Below, one piece after another: positions 1 to 5,239 of a stretch of DNA of 11,935 nucleotides. The position numbers and the translations under genes are program-made. The notes under the pieces were generated by a model that searched no databases, was not told the DNA's origin, and saw nothing but the letters and a program-made list of their open reading frames with translations. Within the stretch, counting starts at the first letter, position 1; each line of letters opens with the position of its first letter. This stretch comes from 2-02-FULL-66-22 sp964576535 (GTDB lineage Bacteria > Methylomirabilota > Methylomirabilia > Methylomirabilales > 2-02-FULL-66-22): positions 1-11,935 of the forward strand of contig CAZNWB010000103.1 of the NCBI GenBank assembly GCA_964576535.1, read 5' to 3'.

Positions 1-552
1 TCCGAGCTGCCAGTGTTTCACAGCAGCAACCGGATAAATGAGCATCAGGATATTAAGAAACAGGCTGTCTCGAATCCATAGCGCCAGGATTACTTCGATA
101 AGTATGCACCCGATGACGGTCACGCGGGGGGGGAGTCGTGCGGCAAGCGTAAATCCGAGTGCGGCTGTGAGCATATCACCAACCGAGTTGAGGACACTAT
201 CTCCATAGTACCCCAGTGAAATCGTGGCTACTCGATATCTCTGAATAATCATGTCGGTGTTCTCGAACACCTCCCAAGCAGACTCCAGTGCGACCGCAAG
301 AACGCCACGTAGTCCCAAGGGCAATTTTCTGGCGACGAGCCAGAGAAGCCAGTAATACACCGCCCCGTGGATGATGTGTGTGAGGGTAAAGGGGTCTGCG
401 AGGCGTTGTGAGGTTTGCGAACTCAACATGTCGCCGGACCATAATCCTGGCGACCCGCTTGGACCCCACGGCGTCCGGCCCATGGCGAGGAGCAGGAGTG
501 CAGCGAGAGCAATAACTGCTGCTCCAACTGTTATAAAGGTGGAGGTTGCCAC
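1..552 (-). CDS. DUF2585/UPF0314 family membrane protein (runs off left edge)
   Basis: Small integral membrane protein of the DUF2585 (UPF0314) family; its biochemical role is unknown. The minus frame is open for 184 codons from a GTG at 552 to the window edge. The chosen start has a GAGGG Shine-Dalgarno (561-565) 8 nt upstream; GTG 561 is an alternative, and an internal ATG lies at 483. From GTG 552, residues 4-23 form a hydrophobic helix. Family blocks follow: DPFTLTHIIHG (53-63), ESAWEVFEN (90-98), YYGDSVLNSVGD (115-126) and a hydrophobic C-terminal stretch (158-174). As I recall the family, it is about 190-200 residues, so only a short tail should be missing. The N-terminal CxCG-type segment common in relatives appears here as a cysteine-free GPSGSPGLW. 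GC is about 52% over 1-360, well below the neighbours. It is probably transcribed apart from the M20 gene because a terminator intervenes. Confidence 0.85.
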   Translation of the reverse strand, partial: MATSTFITVGAAVIALAALLLLAMGRTPWGPSGSPGLWSGDMLSSQTSQRLADPFTLTHIIHGAVYYWLLWLVARKLPLGLRGVLAVALESAWEVFENTDMIIQRYRVATISLGYYGDSVLNSVGDMLTAALGFTLAARLPPRVTVIGCILIEVILALWIRDSLFLNILMLIYPVAAVKHWQLG

Positions 553-610
553 TCTTGTCACCCTCGTACACCTCAAACCTGCTATCACCGGGCTCCCCCG
601 ACGGGTCACT

Positions 611-638
611 GGGGAAAAGCTCACCTCAGGAGGTGAGC
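611..638 (-). terminator. Intrinsic terminator over the M20 gene stop codon
   Basis: Read on the minus strand, a perfect 9-bp stem (GCTCACCTC / GAGGTGAGC, 638-630 and 627-619) with a 2-nt apex is followed at once by TTTTCCCC (618-611). The TGA stop of the M20 gene (628-626) sits in the apex and the start of the 3' arm. A GC-rich stem with a short U tract fits a Rho-independent terminator for the SDR/BtuF-like/M20 operon. The U tract is only four bases, so termination may be partial. Confidence 0.6.
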
Positions 639-1783
639 ATAATCTCGCGGTAGATGGCGGCGGCCCTTACGACCTGGTCAATCTCGACGTACTCCTCGCT
701 GGTGTGGGCCTGGGCGATGTGGCCGGGGCCCAGGACCACGCTGGGGATGCCCGCGGCCGACAGTTCGGCCGCATCGGTGCCGAAGGCCACGGCCCGGACC
801 GGATGCTCGCCGTCAATCCGGCGGACCGCCTCCCGGGTGAGACGCACGATCGGGGCGTCGCCGGGTGTTTCCAGGCTGACCAAGTGTTGGTACGGCTCCT
901 GGATGAGGAGCTGAAGATCGGGATCCGCGGCGCGGAGCGGGGCGAGCGCTTCCTCCAGTTCGTCTCGGACGGTGGCCCAGGTCTCTCCCGGCAGCAGTCG
1001 CCGATCCACCTCGACCACGCAGCGGTCGGGCACCACGTTCACCTGCAGTCCCCCCTCGATCCGCCCCACGCTCAGGGTAGGGGGCCCGAGCAGGAGATGC
1101 CGTCGCTGCCGGAGTTGCGGGATCAGCTTTTCCTCCAACGCCCGAACCACCGTCGCCATTTTGAGGATGGCATTGCACCCCTCCTCGGGATTCGAGCTGT
1201 GGGCGGCCCTCCCCGTGGTCACCATCTTCCAACGCAGAATGCCCTTGTGGGCCGAGACCACGTCCAGCCCCGTGGGCTCTCCGACGACGGCGGCGTCGCA
1301 GCGGAATCCCGAGGCGATGAGGTGCTTCACCCCCACGTGGCCGAACTCCTCGCCCATGGTGAATGCCACGGACACCGTCACACGCCGGTCCCGGGCGGAC
1401 AGGACGCTTGCCAGGGCCAGAAACATCGCGGCCACGGACGCCTTGGTGTCGCAGCTGCCGCGGCCGAACAGGCGATCACCCTGGAGGCGCGGGTTGAACG
1501 GCTCGTCCTGGCCGTGGGATGGCGGGACCGTGTCCATGTGGGCCTCGAACAGGAGGTGCGGTCCGCCGGGCGTTCCGGGAACGGTCGCCAGGATGTTGGG
1601 ACGCCCCGGCTGCACCTCGGTCACCGTAGGTGTCAGGCCCAGGCCTTGAAACCGCTCGGCCAGATAGCGCGCAATCGCTCGCTCGCCCTCAGCGCCTCCC
1701 ATCTGAGGATTCACGCTGGGGATCCGGACCAGATCGGAGAGCAGACCGATCACTTCCGTTCGGTCAATCACCTCACCGGGCAT
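626..1783 (-). CDS. M20 family metallo-deacylase (ArgE/DapE-like)
   Basis: Di-zinc cytosolic hydrolase of the ArgE/DapE/carboxypeptidase G2 family, expected to cleave an N-acyl or peptide bond of an amino acid derivative. The whole set of family residues is present in 385 aa: H82 in EAHMDTVP with catalytic D84, bridging D112 in GRGSCDTKAS, catalytic E145 and metal ligand E146 in MGEE, E169 in VGEPTG, and H360 near the C-terminus. The lid/dimerisation domain spans about 180-290, with H195 in AAHSSNPEEG, the usual cross-dimer histidine. ATG 1783 has GGAGG (1788-1792) 4 nt upstream. It starts 18 nt after the BtuF-like gene stops, so the two are probably co-transcribed. Sequence alone does not separate acetylornithine deacetylase, desuccinylase or another amidohydrolase. 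The absence of arginine or lysine pathway neighbours argues against a firm argE or dapE name. Confidence 0.92.
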   Translation of the reverse strand: MPGEVIDRTEVIGLLSDLVRIPSVNPQMGGAEGERAIARYLAERFQGLGLTPTVTEVQPGRPNILATVPGTPGGPHLLFEAHMDTVPPSHGQDEPFNPRLQGDRLFGRGSCDTKASVAAMFLALASVLSARDRRVTVSVAFTMGEEFGHVGVKHLIASGFRCDAAVVGEPTGLDVVSAHKGILRWKMVTTGRAAHSSNPEEGCNAILKMATVVRALEEKLIPQLRQRRHLLLGPPTLSVGRIEGGLQVNVVPDRCVVEVDRRLLPGETWATVRDELEEALAPLRAADPDLQLLIQEPYQHLVSLETPGDAPIVRLTREAVRRIDGEHPVRAVAFGTDAAELSAAGIPSVVLGPGHIAQAHTSEEYVEIDQVVRAAAIYREIMLTS

Positions 1784-1801
1784 GGAACCTCCGTGGAAGG
1801 G

Positions 1802-2587
1802 TCAGGGACGCTGTGCGGCCGGCGCGATGCACGCAGCCAGTTGCCGGAGGCCCCGGACCAGGGAAGGCCCCGGCTGCAGGATGTCGGGGGACTTGATCTC
1901 GTGGGTGCGGCCGTGACGAACGGCTGTGATCGCCTGCCACCCTGGTCGCGTCTGGATTCGATCTAGGTTGACCTTCTTCCCGCACCACGAGGCCACGATC
2001 ACCTGCGGGTCCCGGCGCACGACATCGGCCGGGTCCACCACCCTGTCCGGGGCCCGCTGGGCACCCCGCAGCTCAGGGAAAATGTCTTCACCCCCTGCCG
2101 CCTCGATGAGTTCTCCCACCCACCGGATCCCCGAGATCAACGGATCATCCCACTCCTCGAAATAGACCCGGGGCCGCCGGGGAAGTCTCGTCGCCTCCTC
2201 CCGGACCCGTTCCACTTCAGCCTGGAGATCCACCGCCAGCTTCTCCGCCTCGCTGGGAGCGCCCAGCGCCCGCCCGATCAGGCGGATCGCATCCCATGTC
2301 TCCGCCAGGCTGCGCTGGTTGGTCACCAGCACGGTGAGGCCCGCTTTGACCAGGTCCCGAACCAGATCCGCTTGCAGATCCGAGAAGGCCAGGACCAAAT
2401 CCGGGCGAAGCTCCAGGATCTTGTCCAGCCTGGCGCTGGTGTAGGCGGCCACCTTGGGCTTGCGCCGGGCCTCGGGCGGCCGGACGCTGTAGCCGGACAC
2501 GCCTACCACGCGCTCACCCGCACCCAGGGCAAAGGCGATCTCCGTGGTTTCTGCCGTCAGGCACACGATCCGCTGCGGAATTCCCAT
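1802..2587 (-). CDS. BtuF-like ABC-type substrate-binding fold protein without signal peptide
   Basis: Periplasmic-binding-protein fold of the PF01497/COG0614 type (helical-backbone class: BtuF, FhuD, FepB). It resembles the proteins usually annotated as cobalamin-binding. The N-lobe opens with IVCLTAETTEIAFALG (7-22), the counterpart of the usual IVSLxPSxTE block. KILELRPDLVLAFSDLQ (56-72) is the typical beta/helix turn. The C-lobe carries YFEEWDDPLISG (142-153) and VGELIEAAGGEDIFPE (157-172), strongly family-like. At 261 aa it is a full two-lobe protein, yet there is no signal peptide or lipobox, and a stop lies 15 codons upstream of ATG 2587, so none is hidden. No BtuC or BtuD permease or ATPase gene is nearby. 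The start has no clear Shine-Dalgarno. It lies 52 nt after the SDR and 18 nt before the M20 gene, suggesting an operon. The ligand is unknown; cobalamin is only the default guess. Confidence 0.85.
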   Translation of the reverse strand: MGIPQRIVCLTAETTEIAFALGAGERVVGVSGYSVRPPEARRKPKVAAYTSARLDKILELRPDLVLAFSDLQADLVRDLVKAGLTVLVTNQRSLAETWDAIRLIGRALGAPSEAEKLAVDLQAEVERVREEATRLPRRPRVYFEEWDDPLISGIRWVGELIEAAGGEDIFPELRGAQRAPDRVVDPADVVRRDPQVIVASWCGKKVNLDRIQTRPGWQAITAVRHGRTHEIKSPDILQPGPSLVRGLRQLAACIAPAAQRP

Positions 2588-2639
2588 GTGGATGTCACTC
2601 GCGGATCCAACTATTGTCCGTTTTCAATTGGATGGGCTT

Positions 2640-3383
2640 TCAGAGGAGGTGTTGGCCGCCGTCCACCGTGAGGATCTCACCGGTGACGAAGTCGGTCTCG
2701 ATCAGGTACACAACCGCCCGGGCGATATCCTCGGGGGAGCCCAGGCGATCCAGGGGAATTCGCCGGACGGCGCGCTCACGCTCATCCGGCGTGGTGTCCT
2801 CGGGCAGCAGGACCGCGCCCGGGGCGATGGCATTGACCTGGACGGTGGGGGCCAACGCCTTGGCCAGACCCTTGGTGAGGGCGATCAGGCCGGCCTTGGA
2901 AACCGAGTACGGGATGTACTCCGCCCACACCTTCGTCCCGGCAATGTCGGCCAGGTTGATGATCTTGCCCCGTCCCTGCCGTCGCATGATCTCCCCGACC
3001 TTGCGGCAGAGAAGAAACGGGCCCTTCAGGTTGATATCCAGGAATCGGTCCCAGTCCTCCTCGGTCAATTTTTCGAAGGGGGTCCGGTAGAAAATCGCGG
3101 CGTTGTTCACCAGGATCTCGATCCGGCCGAAGGCCTGCATGGCCGTCTCGACGATCCGGTCCACGTCTGTGGCGACAGACACATCGCCCCGCACCGCGAC
3201 CGGCTTTCCGCCCGCCTTCTTGGCGAGAGCCAGGACTTCCTGGGCCTCGCGCTCGGAGTCCCGGTAGTGGATGACCAACTCGGCGCCGCGCTCCGCCAGC
3301 GCCAGGGCAATCGCCCTGCCCACGCGCTTGGCCGCGCCCGTCACCAACGCCACCTTGCTTTCGATCTCCACAGGGATCCCCAA
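2640..3383 (-). CDS. Short-chain dehydrogenase/reductase, pteridine-reductase (PTR1/FolM)-like
   Basis: Classical SDR of 247 aa with a Rossmann NAD(P) site. The glycine motif TGAAKRVG (15-22) has the Arg and spacing of pteridine reductases rather than the common TGxxxGIG. H39-Y40-R41 after the second strand favours NADPH. D67, NNA (93-95) with the PTR1-like FYRTPF (98-103), YSVSK (Y159, K163) and a PG motif (188-189) follow. The catalytic Ser of ordinary SDRs is replaced by D146, 13 residues before Y159, the spacing of Asp181/Tyr194 in Leishmania PTR1. I therefore infer a pterin or dihydromonapterin-type reductase; a FabG-like ketoreductase is less likely. The frame opens right after a TGA with TTG 3383; GTG 3371 is an alternative start, and neither has a strong ribosome site. 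It appears to be the first gene of the operon with the BtuF-like and M20 genes. Its upstream region is composite repeat A. Confidence 0.9.
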   Translation of the reverse strand: MGIPVEIESKVALVTGAAKRVGRAIALALAERGAELVIHYRDSEREAQEVLALAKKAGGKPVAVRGDVSVATDVDRIVETAMQAFGRIEILVNNAAIFYRTPFEKLTEEDWDRFLDINLKGPFLLCRKVGEIMRRQGRGKIINLADIAGTKVWAEYIPYSVSKAGLIALTKGLAKALAPTVQVNAIAPGAVLLPEDTTPDERERAVRRIPLDRLGSPEDIARAVVYLIETDFVTGEILTVDGGQHLL

Positions 3384-3540
3384 TCATCCGCAGATGCAGT
3401 TTAGTCCGCCGAAGGCGGACCAGATTTCGCCGGAAAACACCTTCAACTCATCCACAGATTACGCAGATTTCGCAGATTATGTCTGCAGGCATCCCTCTGA
3501 AGAAAATCGGCGTACTCTGCGTAATCTGTGGATAAATTTA
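3384..3540. repeat. Composite intergenic repeat A (hairpin plus inverted 9-mer arrays)
   Basis: This fills the gap between the DinB-like and SDR genes. It has three parts. (1) A 43-nt segment (3384-3426) is repeated in the same orientation at 4135-4177. It holds a hairpin with stem GTCCGCC/GGCGGAC (3404-3410, 3414-3420). (2) Three head-to-tail 9-mers CAGATTACG, CAGATTTCG, CAGATTATG occupy 3455-3481. (3) An opposing array at 3516-3533 makes a perfect 18-bp inverted repeat with 3450-3467 around a 48-nt spacer. The stop codon of the DinB-like gene (3538-3540) falls at the outer edge. Possible roles are a mobile short repeat, an mRNA stem-loop or a protein-binding site; none is shown. Confidence 0.85.
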
Positions 3541-4083
3541 GTCTTGGTCTTTGCCTCCGGATCTTGCGTGCTCTTGGCGCAGGGCTTCGCCGACTGCCTC
3601 GGCCTTGTAACCAAAGATGGGCGGCGGGTGCACTCCGAGCATCCGGAGATACAGGGAGAGCTGGCCGCGGTGGTGTGCTTCGTGTTCGCACATGGCGCGA
3701 AGTAACTTCCAGGCAGAGATCTCGGCGCCCACTGGAGTCGTCACCCGCCGCTGGAGGGCCTCGGGGCCCTCGCGCCTCTCGAGGTCGGCCAGCATGGCAC
3801 AGGATTCTTCATGCAGGCTATCCAGCTCGACCAGGGCCGCGTTCAGATCCGTACCCTCTCCCCTCCCTAGCGCCGCCTCGGGGCCGAGGGCGACCCGGGC
3901 CGGCACACCACACACCCGCGCCACGAAAAAGTCCCGCTCCGCGCGGCCGAGGTGGCGCGTCAGGTCCGCGACACAGAAGGCGTCCTCAACCGGCCGCCAC
4001 GGTCCCGCATGTTCGGGAAACGTCCCCAAGGTCTTGCGGGTCCGGCCCCGGAAGCCGCGCCAGTACTTGAGAAACTCCGACAC
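3538..4083 (-). CDS. DinB/YfiT-like metal-binding four-helix protein
   Basis: DinB superfamily protein (four-helix bundle with a three-histidine metal site; characterised members include thiol-dependent S-transferases and metal-dependent hydrolases). I start it at GTG 4083 because GGAGG (4092-4096) lies exactly 8 nt upstream and the product then begins VSEFLKYWRGFRGRTR, the usual first helix. An ATG at 4134 would add 17 low-complexity residues and has no ribosome site. From the GTG the protein is 181 aa. H44 (in LTRHLG) plus H134 and H138 (in EHEAHHRGQL) form the expected metal triad. The C-terminal MLGVHPPPIFGYKAEAV is highly typical of this subfamily. The substrate is unknown; bacillithiol, mycothiol or another small thiol is possible from the family. 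The gene is flanked by two copies of the same composite repeat and its stop codon lies at the edge of copy A. Confidence 0.88.
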   Translation of the reverse strand: MSEFLKYWRGFRGRTRKTLGTFPEHAGPWRPVEDAFCVADLTRHLGRAERDFFVARVCGVPARVALGPEAALGRGEGTDLNAALVELDSLHEESCAMLADLERREGPEALQRRVTTPVGAEISAWKLLRAMCEHEAHHRGQLSLYLRMLGVHPPPIFGYKAEAVGEALRQEHARSGGKDQD

Positions 4084-4134
4084 CGACTGCGCCTCCACCC
4101 CCATCCCCCCTCTCCCAGATTTCGGCGGATTCAT

Positions 4135-4234
4135 TTATCCGCAGATGGAGCTTAGTCCGCCACAAGCGGACCAGATTGCGCAGATTTCACGGATGGCACT
4201 CGGTTGGAAAAATCTGTGTCATCTGCGCAGGATC
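4135..4234. repeat. Composite intergenic repeat B (second copy)
   Basis: Positions 4135-4177 match 3384-3426 in direct orientation with only a handful of differences. The hairpin is kept: stem GTCCGC/GCGGAC (4155-4160, 4166-4171) with loop CACAA instead of GAA. It is followed by 9-mers CAGATTGCG and CAGATTTCA (4172-4189). An opposing array matches at 4212-4229, giving an imperfect inverted repeat with 4177-4194 (15 of 18 positions). The architecture equals repeat A but with a shorter spacer. It separates the DinB-like gene from the doubtful ORF at 4471-4187 and supplies the last residues and stop codon of that ORF. Confidence 0.8.
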
Positions 4235-4471
4235 AATTGAGGTTTTGCCGCGGCTCTCTGCTTTGACCACCTCGACGACCGTGCCTGCCGCAACACCCCG
4301 CAGGCTGGCGAAGGCTAGCATGGACGTTGCGGCACCGTCAACGAGGTCCGGGCTTACACGGAGGCAGGAGTGCAGCATCCAAGAATGGGTGTCCCGATCA
4401 TGGCGTGCTGCAGTGCGCATTGCCGCCGTAGTTTCAGGCTCAGGAGACACCCAGCATCGCAGGGTGCCCAT
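4187..4471 (-). CDS. Doubtful small ORF, possible degenerate HPr-like fragment
   Basis: This is the only candidate in the otherwise gene-free stretch 4178-4599. ATG 4471 has a strong AAGGAGG (4477-4483) 5 nt upstream and opens 94 codons. The middle of the product (residues 35-69, from SCLRVSPDLVDGA to GTVVEVV) resembles in spacing the Ser46-to-GTVV region of the phosphocarrier protein HPr. The active-site GLHxRP of HPr is absent, and the last 18 or so residues derive from composite repeat B rather than an HPr helix. It may therefore be a decayed gene whose 3' end was replaced by the repeat, or a chance frame with a good ribosome site. No confident function. Confidence 0.25.
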   Translation of the reverse strand: MGTLRCWVSPEPETTAAMRTAARHDRDTHSWMLHSCLRVSPDLVDGAATSMLAFASLRGVAAGTVVEVVKAESRGKTSIDPAQMTQIFPTECHP

Positions 4472-4536
4472 GCGGGCCTCCTTCCTCGGGAGAAGACAGC
4501 CAAGAGCGTGTCTTGGAGCGACAGGGACGACCGAGG

Positions 4537-4565
4537 TTGACACCGTCGGACAACCGGCCTATATT
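4537..4565 (+). promoter_or_regulatory. Sigma-70-type promoter for the superoxide dismutase gene
   Basis: TTGACA (4537-4542) is a perfect -35 box. A 17-nt spacer leads to TATATT (4560-4565), one base off the consensus -10 box. The predicted transcript would start near 4572 and give a leader of roughly 28 nt before ATG 4600. No operator palindrome was evident around it. Confidence 0.7.
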
Positions 4566-4599
4566 TCCCCATTCGCCTCTACTCACAAGGAGGGAAAGG

Positions 4600-5121
4600 A
4601 TGAGGGCAGCCTGGCTCTTGCTGTTGGGAGTGATCCTTGGTGGGTGTGCGACGCTATTCCATGGGAGTCCCCAGGCCACAGCCGACCTGAAGAACGCCCG
4701 GGGCGAGGCGGTGGGAACGGCCAGCCTCTGGGAGGATGCCAACGGCGTCCGGATCATCACGCAAGTGCGGGGAATCCCCCCGGGGAAGCACGGGTTCCAC
4801 CTCCACGCGGTGGGGAAGTGCGACCCGCCAGAATTCACGACGGCCAGCGCTCACTTTAATCCGGGGAGAAAGAGGCACGGTCTGAAGAGCGCGCAGGGTC
4901 CCCACGCCGGCGATCTGCCGAATCTCGAAGTCGCGGCTGACGGCTCGGGCAAGCTTGAGTACGTCACGAAACTGGTGACGCTCGGCAGCGGTCCCGCGTC
5001 CCTCTTTGACGCCGACGGGACCGCGCTGGTGATCCACGCCAACCCTGATGACGACGTCACCGATCCCACCGGCAACTCCGGGGGGCGGATTGCTTGCGGG
5101 ACCCTCAGGAAGGCATCCTAG
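4600..5121 (+). CDS. sodC: Cu/Zn superoxide dismutase, lipoprotein
   Basis: Copper/zinc superoxide dismutase that converts superoxide to peroxide and oxygen in the periplasm. ATG 4600 has AAGGAGGG (4587-4594) 5 nt upstream. The 173-aa product starts with a lipoprotein signal ending in LGGC, so C16 should be lipidated and membrane-anchored. Copper ligands are H67 and H69 (GFHLH), bridging H85 (SAHFNP) and H146 (VIHANPDD). Zinc ligands are H85, H93 (KRHG), H102 and D105 (GPHAGDLPN). C74 and C166 make the family disulfide, and R163 in GGRIACG is the guiding arginine. Nothing essential is missing. It is the only plus-strand gene here and has its own promoter; an open frame reaching further 5' to 4513 is ignored because it would bury the signal peptide. 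It converges on the M1 aminopeptidase gene. Confidence 0.95.
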   Translation: MRAAWLLLLGVILGGCATLFHGSPQATADLKNARGEAVGTASLWEDANGVRIITQVRGIPPGKHGFHLHAVGKCDPPEFTTASAHFNPGRKRHGLKSAQGPHAGDLPNLEVAADGSGKLEYVTKLVTLGSGPASLFDADGTALVIHANPDDDVTDPTGNSGGRIACGTLRKAS

Positions 5122-5138
5122 GGGTCGGGTTTGTCCTG

Positions 5139-5156
5139 AGTCTCCCTAGTCTCCCT
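5139..5156. repeat. Tandem 9-mer pair AGTCTCCCT
   Basis: Two identical AGTCTCCCT units (5139-5147, 5148-5156) stand head to tail in the gap between the convergent superoxide dismutase and aminopeptidase genes. The period, 9 nt, is the same as in the unrelated repeats elsewhere in the window. Confidence 0.7.
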
Positions 5157-5167
5157 GGGGATTCTTT

Positions 5168-5183
5168 CCGTCCCGTAGGACGG
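5168..5183. terminator. Possible weak terminator hairpin between convergent genes
   Basis: CCGTCC/GGACGG (5168-5173, 5178-5183) with loop CGTA forms a 6-bp GC-rich hairpin 46 nt after the superoxide dismutase stop. It is followed by TTGGGTGT on the plus strand and by AAAGAAT on the minus strand, so neither side has a proper U tract. It could act as a shared weak terminator or simply as a transcript-end structure. Confidence 0.3.
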
Positions 5184-5239
5184 TTGGGTGTCCTCCTCAC
5201 CTGCGCCTCTTCCCCGGGCACCCTCTGGGTGGGAGGAGG

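Noticed and set aside
197..571. Minus-strand 124-codon frame overlapping the left-edge gene
   Set aside because: The adjacent frame on the same strand encodes clear DUF2585 blocks; this one has no family resemblance.
371..1966. 531-codon plus-strand open frame antisense to the M20 gene and its neighbours
   Set aside because: It is a high-GC shadow: the opposite strand encodes a complete M20 enzyme and parts of two other recognised proteins. The translation is low complexity with no family motif.
626..3383. A vitamin B12 uptake operon
   Set aside because: The binding protein lacks an export signal, and no permease or ATPase gene is present; the neighbours are soluble enzymes.
3455..3533. CRISPR-like array
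   Set aside because: Repeat units are 9 nt, directly adjacent with no spacers, and no cas genes are present.
3384..4600. Toxin-antitoxin or defence module around the DinB-like gene
   Set aside because: The only sound gene is a DinB/YfiT-like metalloprotein; the small ORF next to it has no toxin or antitoxin features and may not be a gene.
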